Source of the DNA: an uncultured Prevotellaceae bacterium
GTDB lineage: Bacteria > Bacteroidota > Bacteroidia > Bacteroidales > Bacteroidaceae
Assembly: GCA_902800495.1 (NCBI GenBank)
Contig: CADCET010000018.1
Location: forward strand, 1 to 54,380
DNA: 54,380 bases
Direction: 5' to 3'
In this document: piece by piece, positions 47,901 through 54,380 of the stretch
How positions within the stretch are numbered: the stretch's first letter is position 1
Layout: each line of letters starts with the position of its first letter
Translations under genes and position numbers: made by a program
Notes under the pieces: generated by a model
Database searches by the model: none
The model's input: the letters and a program-made list of their open reading frames with translations, nothing else
Told to the model about the DNA's origin: nothing

Positions 47901-49228
47901 CTATAGAACTTCAGCATCTGCAGGTTCAAGATGGTCATATACTTCGACTGCAGCTGGTTCTGCTTGGCCACCAGCAGCTTGTCCTTACCTGCCATCAGCT
48001 CGACGATGTTCGTCAGTCCTACATTAAACTTCTCTTGCAACAGGTCATAGCTCTGCTGCTCGCTCTCGACGGTAGCCATGGCAGCACGAAACTTCTGCTG
48101 ATTCGTCGTGGCATCGAGCCAGTAGTTCTCTATCGTCTGATAGAGCTGCTTCTGCTGGTCTTGCAGAGCCAGCAGGTTGCTCTCACGCTGGATGCGCGCC
48201 TTGTTGACATTCGTCTTCGTCTGGCGCTGGTCGAAGATGGGCACGCTGACAGAGACGCCCGCCCCTGTGTTGAAGTTCGACTTCATCTGGTCGCTCCAGT
48301 CGTTGTTGGCCAGCGAGTTGGTACTGGCACTGGCACTGGCCTGCAGGCTCACCGTCGGCATGCGTCCGGCCTTGGCAATGTCAATGCTCACGTCGCTGCT
48401 CTTGACGGCCATCTCGGCACTCTGTATCTCCGGGCGGGTTGCCAGTGCCTGCTCATAGACGCTCATCAGCGCAGGCACGTCGGCCAGGGCCATCTCGTTG
48501 GTCGTCATGGCGGCATCGGGAGTTGCCACGTCAAACGCCTCGTCGCCGAGAATCTCCAAGAGCTGTTTCAGCTGTAGTTTGTAGTTCTCTACCTGTGCCT
48601 GTGCCGACACGATGTTGTACTCGTCGTTGGAGCGCTGGGCCGACAGCTGGGCCAGGTCGGCCTTCGACATCTTGCCTACCTCGACCATCTCGCGACCGCG
48701 CTCCTCATTCTTCCGCGAAGTCTCCAGACTCGCCTCGTTGACCTTCACAGCCTCCTTCAAGTAGAGTATCTGCACGTAGAGCTGCGCTATCTTCTCCTGA
48801 ATGGAGTTGGCCGTCTCCTGGATTTCAAGCTCTGCCTGCTCCTCCGTCAGACGGTTCAGCTTCACCTGATTGCGGTTACGGTTGCCGTTCCACACCGTCC
48901 ATGAGGCGTTCAGACCGTAGGAGCCGTTGTAGGACGCCTTGTCAACCTTGGTGTTCACGGTGCCGTTGGTGACGGTGGTGATGCCGGAGTCCTGCCACGG
49001 ACGGTAGCCGAGGTTGTGGCTCGTCGACGCATTGAGCGAGGGCAGCAGCGCCGCCTTCGACTGGCTGACGTCCTCCTTGGCCGACAGCTGTTGCAGCTTG
49101 GCCCGCTGCAGCGTGATGTTATGCTGCATGGCATAGTCAATACACTCCTGCAGCGTCCATAGTTTAGTTTGGGCCGACACAGATGCCGTCAGCATCAGCG
49201 TCAACGCCCCCGTCAAAAGTTTCTTCAT
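47873..49228 (-). CDS. TolC-family outer membrane efflux channel
   Basis: 451 residues: signal peptide (MKKLLTGALTLMLTASVSA), then WTLQECIDYAMQHNITL and two OEP repeats with long helices (AELEIQETANSIQEKIAQLYVQ; VGKMSKADLAQLSAQRSNDEYN). It is the first gene of the second efflux unit (TolC-MacA-ATPase-permease) and related to the TolC at 16732. The C-terminal RPTPGPSL is repeat-encoded. A -7 box TATTTTTG lies about 26 bases upstream. Confidence 0.92.
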   Translation of the reverse strand: MKKLLTGALTLMLTASVSAQTKLWTLQECIDYAMQHNITLQRAKLQQLSAKEDVSQSKAALLPSLNASTSHNLGYRPWQDSGITTVTNGTVNTKVDKASYNGSYGLNASWTVWNGNRNRNQVKLNRLTEEQAELEIQETANSIQEKIAQLYVQILYLKEAVKVNEASLETSRKNEERGREMVEVGKMSKADLAQLSAQRSNDEYNIVSAQAQVENYKLQLKQLLEILGDEAFDVATPDAAMTTNEMALADVPALMSVYEQALATRPEIQSAEMAVKSSDVSIDIAKAGRMPTVSLQASASASTNSLANNDWSDQMKSNFNTGAGVSVSVPIFDQRQTKTNVNKARIQRESNLLALQDQQKQLYQTIENYWLDATTNQQKFRAAMATVESEQQSYDLLQEKFNVGLTNIVELMAGKDKLLVAKQNQLQSKYMTILNLQMLKFYSRPTPGPSL

Positions 49229-49253
49229 CTTCTATTCTACGATTTTCACCTTG

Positions 49254-49261
49254 CAAAAATA
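49254..49261 (-). promoter_or_regulatory. -7 box of the second efflux operon
   Basis: TATTTTTG on the minus strand matches TAnnTTTG, 26 bases before ATG 49228. No -33 TTG. Confidence 0.5.
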
Positions 49262-49322
49262 CGAAGAATCGGCGATTTACCGAAATCTGCTAACAAAAAT
49301 AAACATTTATTTTACGTCATTC

Positions 49323-49354
49323 TTTGGTTTTTCGGAAAACAAACGTTAAATTTG
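49323..49354 (+). promoter_or_regulatory. Promoter of the Pif1-like helicase gene
   Basis: TTTG (49323-49326) and TAAATTTG (49347-49354) are 20 bases apart; the leader is about 45 bases. Confidence 0.65.
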
Positions 49355-49406
49355 CGGCCAAATTATTAAGACGGAAAATACAAAAGAGCAGAAAACCACC
49401 TAAGAT

Positions 49407-51563
49407 ATGAATACAGAACGGAATCCAGAACTGCGCACGGCGTGGGAGTTTGTCGAAAACACAGGACGTAGCATCTTCCTGACAGGCAAGGCCGGAACGG
49501 GCAAGACCACGTTCCTGAAGACCATCGTCGAACGGTCGCGCAAGCGGCCTATCGTAGTGGCCCCCACTGGTGTGGCCGCCATCAATGCCGGCGGCGTCAC
49601 CATCCATTCGTTCTTCCAGTTGCCGCTGTCGCCCTACGTGCCGGGAGCGAAGACCGAGCAGCGCTTCGACTTCAGCAAGCAGAAGCGGCAGATTATCGCC
49701 TCCATCGACCTGCTGATTATCGACGAGATATCAATGGTGCGCGCCGACCTGCTGGACGCTATCGACAACGTGCTGCGCCAGTATCGCGACCACTACAGTC
49801 CCTTTGGCGGCGTGCAGCTGCTGATGATTGGCGACCTGGCACAGCTGACGCCCGTCGTCACTCCCGAAGACGAGCGGCTGCTGAAGCCTTATTACGACAC
49901 GCCCTATTTCTTCGGCTCGAAGGCTCTCAGCCAGACAGACTACGTCACCATCCAGCTCGAAAAGGTCTACCGTCAGCAGGACGATACGTTCCTGGCCATC
50001 CTCAACGACATCCGTCAGGGACATCCCTCGGCAGAGACACTGGCCAAGCTCAACAGCAGGGTCATCACGCCACTCAACCTCAAGGCGCAGGGGGACGGGT
50101 CTTCTTACATCCGCCTGACCACCCACAACCAGATGGCCAACAACTACAACGACTCGGAGCTGCAACGGCTTACGGGCAAGGTCTTCTGGTATAAGGCCGT
50201 CGTCGACGGGACTTTCCCGGAATACAGCTATCCCACGGCAGAGACGCTGGTGCTGAAGGTCGGTGCCCAGGTGATGTTTATCAAGAACGACCCCACAGGC
50301 CGTCACCGCTATTATAATGGGCGCATTGGACGTGTCACCTACCTCGACGAGAAGAAGGTCCTGGTACTCTGCGAAGGCGACGAACAGGCCATAGAGGTAG
50401 AGCCGCTGGAATGGGAGAATGCGCGCTATTCGCTGAACCCTGAGACCCGCGAGATTGTTGCCGACGTGCAGGGCACCTTCCATCAGCTGCCTCTGCGCTT
50501 AGCCTGGGCTATCACTATCCACAAGAGTCAGGGACTGACCTTCGACCACGCTATGATTGATGCCAACATGTCGTTTGCACCGGGCCAGGTGTACGTCGCA
50601 CTGAGTCGCTGCCGTACGCTCGAAGGACTGATGCTGGCCGCCCCCATAGAAGCGCGAGCCGTCATCAACGACGAGCGCGTCGACGGCTACATTGCCCACC
50701 AGGAGGAGGCGGCCCGCCAGAGTATTGCCCAACTGCCGACGCTGCGGCAGGAGTACGAACGGCAGCTGCTCCTGCAGCTGTTCAACTTCCGTTCGCTGTT
50801 CAATGCCGAAGACGCGATGTTGCGCCTGATGGCCGAGTACTTCCTGCGCAGTCATGCCGACTTGATGCAGCTCCACAACCAGACTTACGCGGGACTGAAC
50901 CTGCAGGTGCTGAACGTAGCGGGCAAATGGACGGAGCGTATCAACCAGATGCCTATCGACGCATTGCACGATGCGGCTTTCCTCGACCGCGTGAAGCGCA
51001 GTGCCGGCTATTTTGCACAGACCATCGACGCACTATTGGTCAAGCCCATACAGCTGTCTGCCGACATCAAGTCGAACAACAAGCGGGCGCAGAACAGGTT
51101 GAGCGACCTTCTGCCCGAACTGCGCCAGCAGTGGTATCTGCACACCACGCTGCTACGGCATATAGCCGACGAGGGCTTTACGGTGGAGGGTTATCTCAAG
51201 CACCGCCAGATGGCCATGCTCGAAGCCGCCGACGACCAGAAGCTGCGCCGCGCCCTGAAGCCGCAGAAACCGCCAAAGGAGAAGACCACCGAGGTGACGC
51301 TGCGCCTGTTCAACCAGGGCATGACGCCCGTTCAGATAGCTGTCGAGCGCAGCCTCAGCCCCAACACCATCTTCAGCCATCTCGCTGAACTGGTCGGCGA
51401 GGGCAAGGTCGATGTCACCCGCGTCGTATCGCCCGAACACCGCGAGGCCATCGCGCAGGCCGTTGCCAAAGTTGGCGCCGATGGCGGTCTCTCCGCCATC
51501 AAGGAACTCTGTCCGCCCGACGTTCAGTGGGAAGAGTTACGCCTCGTGCTGGCCTCACTGTAG
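49407..51563 (+). CDS. Pif1/RecD2-like SF1 helicase with C-terminal helix-turn-helix
   Basis: 718 residues: Walker A FLTGKAGTGKTTFLKTI (27-35), motif Ia PTGVAAINAGGVTIHSFFQL, Walker B LLIIDEISMVRADLLDAID, motif III QLLMIGDLAQLTPVV, motif V AITIHKSQGLTF and VI VYVALSRCRTLEGL. A C-terminal HTH_40-type domain (about 640-700, LRLFNQGMTPVQIAVERSLS) is the kind found in RecQ-like and related Bacteroidetes helicases. Likely 5'-3' DNA helicase in genome maintenance. It is monocistronic and convergent with the next gene. Confidence 0.9.
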   Translation: MNTERNPELRTAWEFVENTGRSIFLTGKAGTGKTTFLKTIVERSRKRPIVVAPTGVAAINAGGVTIHSFFQLPLSPYVPGAKTEQRFDFSKQKRQIIASIDLLIIDEISMVRADLLDAIDNVLRQYRDHYSPFGGVQLLMIGDLAQLTPVVTPEDERLLKPYYDTPYFFGSKALSQTDYVTIQLEKVYRQQDDTFLAILNDIRQGHPSAETLAKLNSRVITPLNLKAQGDGSSYIRLTTHNQMANNYNDSELQRLTGKVFWYKAVVDGTFPEYSYPTAETLVLKVGAQVMFIKNDPTGRHRYYNGRIGRVTYLDEKKVLVLCEGDEQAIEVEPLEWENARYSLNPETREIVADVQGTFHQLPLRLAWAITIHKSQGLTFDHAMIDANMSFAPGQVYVALSRCRTLEGLMLAAPIEARAVINDERVDGYIAHQEEAARQSIAQLPTLRQEYERQLLLQLFNFRSLFNAEDAMLRLMAEYFLRSHADLMQLHNQTYAGLNLQVLNVAGKWTERINQMPIDALHDAAFLDRVKRSAGYFAQTIDALLVKPIQLSADIKSNNKRAQNRLSDLLPELRQQWYLHTTLLRHIADEGFTVEGYLKHRQMAMLEAADDQKLRRALKPQKPPKEKTTEVTLRLFNQGMTPVQIAVERSLSPNTIFSHLAELVGEGKVDVTRVVSPEHREAIAQAVAKVGADGGLSAIKELCPPDVQWEELRLVLASL

Positions 51564-51596
51564 CAGGCTCTGATGCGAGTAATAACCATTCATGCC

Positions 51597-54110
51597 CTAC
51601 GACTTCAGATACTCCTCAACCGTGATGACGGTACTGTAGCCGCCCACCTGTTGCTCGCCTGCGTGTTTGTCAACTCCCGCGTATGAAAGGCTGGAGTCCT
51701 CATAGCGCTTGAACTTATAGACGGCATCGTTCATCAGCGCCTCGTTGAAGACGTTCAGACTGACCAGCAGGGAAAAGTCCTGCTTGGTAAGTCCTGTTAC
51801 GCGCTCAAACAATTTGGGTTCTAATTGCAGGATGACATCTTTCAGGGAGTACTCCCGATAGTCTGTCAGATACATGAATATAGGAATACGCGTGGCAAAC
51901 TTCATCAGTTTCTCCTGTATCTGTCGGCGCTTGCTCTTGATTTCCTTCTCGGCGTCAGAGAGTTCCTTTTTCTCCTTCTTGGTAAGACCCTCTTCGCGTT
52001 CCTTCCGCTTTTTCTTGATGGCATCGGTCTTGTTGATGATGGTCTCAATGTCCTGGTTCAGCGAGCGGAAACCCTCAATCTTCATCAGGGCATCCATAGC
52101 ATCCTGATTGTTCATCAATCGCTGAAGCGTGAAGTTGTCAACATTCACCAGCAGCGCACTCTCCCAGCGGCGCGCCAGAAGCGTGGCCGACGTGTTGTTC
52201 ATGGCCATGTCCAGCACGTCGCTGGCTGACAGAGCCTTCATCACGCCGTTCTCATAACAGAGCACAGGCAGGAACTTGATGAAGTCGTCCACGCACTTCT
52301 CCGGGTTCCCCTCCTCCACGTTCAGCTGGCAGGAGTAGTCGGCCACCTTCCGCAGGGCACGGTTAGGCGAGAAGTCGAACACGTAGCACACCTTCTTCAG
52401 TATCTCCACTTGGTTGGGATGCAAGCCGTCGCAGTTAGTAATCGTCCACGGCGACTGCACCCGGAAAGCCGACTGGAAATAGGTTTCTGGCGACGACGTG
52501 TCGCGTAGCATGAAGATGCCCGTCCAGGGGCGGACGGTGACACCCGTCGTCAGTTTGCCGCAGGTCAGCGTGATGGTCTTGCAATGCAGCGGGTCAGGGT
52601 GCGACATAGCTTTCTCTACTGGAGGCAATGCCTGCTGGCCGATGCCGGCCTTTGTTCCGGCACAGACAATGACCCGATAGTCGTGATAGAAGGTGTTCTG
52701 CAGTTCCGTCAGCAGGTTGCGCATGGCGAAGCATGAGGCCACGTTTGGCAGGAACCAAAGCGTATGGTTCATGTTCGAATAGAGGTCGCCGTTGAGGAAA
52801 GGCAAAGGGGGCTTTCGGTTTCCTGCCTTTAGGTCGTTCACAGAGGTGGGCAGATATTGCCCGCGTAGCATGTCGAGCCACTTCTGTACCTCGTCATGAT
52901 GCTTGAACACGGCTTCTTCGGCCTTGCCCTCAGCTTCGAAGAACGAATTCAGGTCGAACTCATCGAACTCTCCCGCTTCGGCAACTCTTGATATTTCCGC
53001 CGGCAGCTGATAGGTCAGCAGCACCATCTTCGGCAGCGAGGCGTAGGGATTGCCTGGCTTGTCGCCCCAGTCCTCCTTTGCCCGCTGCTCGTCAGAGTAA
53101 GTCCAGTTGTAAATCTGTTCCTCAATGAACTCTCCTGACGCAATGGCGCGGAAGGGCGTCCCCGACAAATAGAGATAATGATTAGCGGTAATAGGAATCA
53201 GGTCTTCATCGAAGTAGTCGGGATTCTCAATCTCGCTGCCCAGGTCCTCGCTCACGCCAATCAACTCCTTTGCGTTCTCACGCCAGGCGCCGTAGTGGTA
53301 TTCGTCGAGCACGATGCAGTCCCAGTTGAACGCCCGCGCCCATTCGTGCTTCAGTTTCATGCCGCCATTAGCCGTATTCTTGCCGAGAAAGTCCTGGAAC
53401 GAGCCAAACACCACCATCGGTTTCGACTGGTCGGCATGCTCAAACTGATAGTCAATCGACACCTCCTGACTGCGGGCAATGAACTGCCATCCGTCAAAAT
53501 CCAGATGCGTCATCAGGTCCTCTTCCCACGCATGAGCCACGGCCGGCTTGAACGTCAGCACCAACATGCGCCGCCAACCCATCCTCAGCGCCAATTGATA
53601 AGTAGTAAATGTCTTACCGAAGCGCATCTTGCAGTTCCACAGGAAGTGAGGGACGCGGCCGGCTTCCGACTTGTAGCTGTCGAAGTAGGCGGCCGTCTTG
53701 TCAACCGCCCGTTTTTGCTCTGGGCGCATGCCGAAGGTCTTGTCACGGTTCCATGCCACATCCATCCGTTCCCTGACGGCTACGATGGCAGCCCTGACCT
53801 GCTGGGGCGTGCAGCGATACCACTCGCCTTCAATGTTCTGGCACCCCATCTTGACCAACATCCGATGAACGTCGTGGTCCATAAATGCCGTACCGTCCTG
53901 ACGCATGGCACTCTCTTCCACCAATATGCGGTAAGGAGGTTCGCCAGGCCGCACGATGTTATACTGCTGGCGCACACGTTCCTGCACGCCAATAGTAGTG
54001 TAGCCCACCTTCAGCAGTCCTTTCAGGTTGGGGTCATATTTATCCTCGTAAGCATAAATTATCGGAGCCGACTCCGACTTCCGTGGAAAATAATTCTGTG
54101 TTGTTGCCAT
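51597..54110 (-). CDS. GIY-YIG nuclease fused to an SF2 helicase
   Basis: 837 residues. Residues about 15-105 look like a T5orf172/MUG113-type GIY-YIG nuclease (PIIYAYEDKYDP, LLKVGYTT at 32-39, closing EGEWYRC). From about 125 an SF2 helicase follows: WNCKMRFGKTFTTYQLA with GKT at 165-167, LVLTFKPAVAHAWEED, IVLDEYHYGAW with DEYH at 269-272, LYLSGTPFRA at 314-322, and a second RecA domain with ITLTCGKLTTGVTVRPWTGIFML and SAFRVQSPW. A highly charged coiled region (about 675-725, KKKRKEREEGLTKKEKKE) and a C-terminal domain follow. Such fusions resemble restriction or plasmid/phage DNA-processing enzymes. It lies 31 bp after the partial gene at 54142. Confidence 0.8.
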   Translation of the reverse strand: MATTQNYFPRKSESAPIIYAYEDKYDPNLKGLLKVGYTTIGVQERVRQQYNIVRPGEPPYRILVEESAMRQDGTAFMDHDVHRMLVKMGCQNIEGEWYRCTPQQVRAAIVAVRERMDVAWNRDKTFGMRPEQKRAVDKTAAYFDSYKSEAGRVPHFLWNCKMRFGKTFTTYQLALRMGWRRMLVLTFKPAVAHAWEEDLMTHLDFDGWQFIARSQEVSIDYQFEHADQSKPMVVFGSFQDFLGKNTANGGMKLKHEWARAFNWDCIVLDEYHYGAWRENAKELIGVSEDLGSEIENPDYFDEDLIPITANHYLYLSGTPFRAIASGEFIEEQIYNWTYSDEQRAKEDWGDKPGNPYASLPKMVLLTYQLPAEISRVAEAGEFDEFDLNSFFEAEGKAEEAVFKHHDEVQKWLDMLRGQYLPTSVNDLKAGNRKPPLPFLNGDLYSNMNHTLWFLPNVASCFAMRNLLTELQNTFYHDYRVIVCAGTKAGIGQQALPPVEKAMSHPDPLHCKTITLTCGKLTTGVTVRPWTGIFMLRDTSSPETYFQSAFRVQSPWTITNCDGLHPNQVEILKKVCYVFDFSPNRALRKVADYSCQLNVEEGNPEKCVDDFIKFLPVLCYENGVMKALSASDVLDMAMNNTSATLLARRWESALLVNVDNFTLQRLMNNQDAMDALMKIEGFRSLNQDIETIINKTDAIKKKRKEREEGLTKKEKKELSDAEKEIKSKRRQIQEKLMKFATRIPIFMYLTDYREYSLKDVILQLEPKLFERVTGLTKQDFSLLVSLNVFNEALMNDAVYKFKRYEDSSLSYAGVDKHAGEQQVGGYSTVITVEEYLKS

Positions 54111-54141
54111 AACCTTGTCGTTTTGTTATGGCGCTCAATGT

Positions 54142-54380
54142 TCAAGTCTGACTGGAGCTCGAATGCCTAGGAGATAAACTACAATAGGTTTCGTAACCAC
54201 CGGTATTGGATGGATAAATGATGGTATCAATGAAGTATACATGTCCATCATCTCCTATGAGGACATTACCATCCACGGCATCAAAGATGTCATGCTGACC
54301 GTTGGTGTAGTATTCTCCATTGTCCTCAGGGTGGAAGCCTATGCGAATGAACTCATCGTGAATCTCCTGCGTAGTAGCAA
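54142..54380 (-). CDS. Partial gene, kinase-like C-terminus (polyvalent-kinase-like)
   Basis: The window cuts off the 5' part. The last 78 residues read EIHDEFIRIGFHPEDNGEYY, then GQHDIFDAVDGNVLIGDDGH, then VYFIDTIIYPSNTGGYETYC and a Ser-rich end. The HDIFDAVDGNVLxxxxGxxxxID pattern resembles the catalytic and metal-binding loops of the protein-kinase-like domains found in polyvalent proteins of phages and conjugative elements. This is a weak match. If right, the helicase downstream belongs to a mobile-element cargo or defence unit. Confidence 0.5.
   Translation of the reverse strand, partial: ATTQEIHDEFIRIGFHPEDNGEYYTNGQHDIFDAVDGNVLIGDDGHVYFIDTIIYPSNTGGYETYCSLSPRHSSSSQT

Overview
The window looks like a chromosomal segment of a Prevotella-type member of the Bacteroidales. 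Promoters are of the Bacteroidetes kind (TAnnTTTG -7 boxes, often with a TTG about 20 bases upstream) and there are no recognisable Shine-Dalgarno sequences. The gene content also fits: Oar-like and OMP_b-brl TonB-linked receptors, BACON/OB-fold lipoproteins, MBG-repeat and dockerin-type surface proteins with a Prevotella-like C-terminus, DUF4831, GH29/GH97 glycosidases and LytTR membrane regulators. No rRNA, tRNA, CRISPR array or IS transposase was found.

Layout. 61-5240: an envelope-stress-like cluster (outer membrane receptor, LiaF-like protein, internally deleted M13 peptidase, and a divergent membrane sensor plus LytTR regulator) whose promoters share a repeated TGTGAYRAA motif. 5222-6280: a decayed BspA-type LRR gene and a repeat-built foldback region. 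6285-11430: Oar-like receptor with a BACON/OB-fold lipoprotein. 11566-16726: housekeeping genes hpt-adk-obgE, divergent from the NAD(P)H-hydrate repair gene and a DUF4831 protein. 16732-24898: an eight-gene ABC/efflux operon with its own GntR regulator and a clear promoter-proximal operator. 25061-26897: an outer membrane barrel, a second foldback element and a hipB gene with a truncated hipA. 26925-31605: surface and unknown proteins. 31729-39972: carbohydrate genes (GH29 fucosidase, class II aldolase, a GH97-CE15 fusion, a GH3 remnant, a thioredoxin-like lipid-facing or periplasmic protein). 40005-41467: complete hipBA. 41616-44214: frameshifted ECF sigma factor, anti-sigma factor and a secreted protein. 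44312-49228: a second MacAB-TolC operon. 49407-54380: Pif1-like helicase, GIY-YIG/SF2 helicase and a partial kinase-like gene.

The strongest signal not explained by the gene list is a set of small palindromic elements tied to gene boundaries and coding sequence. Two about 80-bp elements with AGCCCCCCC/GGGGGGGCT ends lie inside obgE and an ABC permease. Each is flanked by an apparent 2-bp duplication, so the net insertion is 27 or 29 codons and the reading frame is kept. A second, G-rich family (nine copies here) sits directly against start and stop codons. In three efflux-operon gaps it occurs as inverted pairs, and on the mRNA strand next to obgE and macB-permease start codons it has four G-runs able to form a G-quadruplex. 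Two larger foldback elements share a 21-bp-period GGCCTCTCG unit.

Several genes are broken or shortened: M13 peptidase, GH3, hipA, ECF sigma, the LytTR regulator and the LRR protein. All functional calls rest on motif and family recognition by eye; no database search was run.
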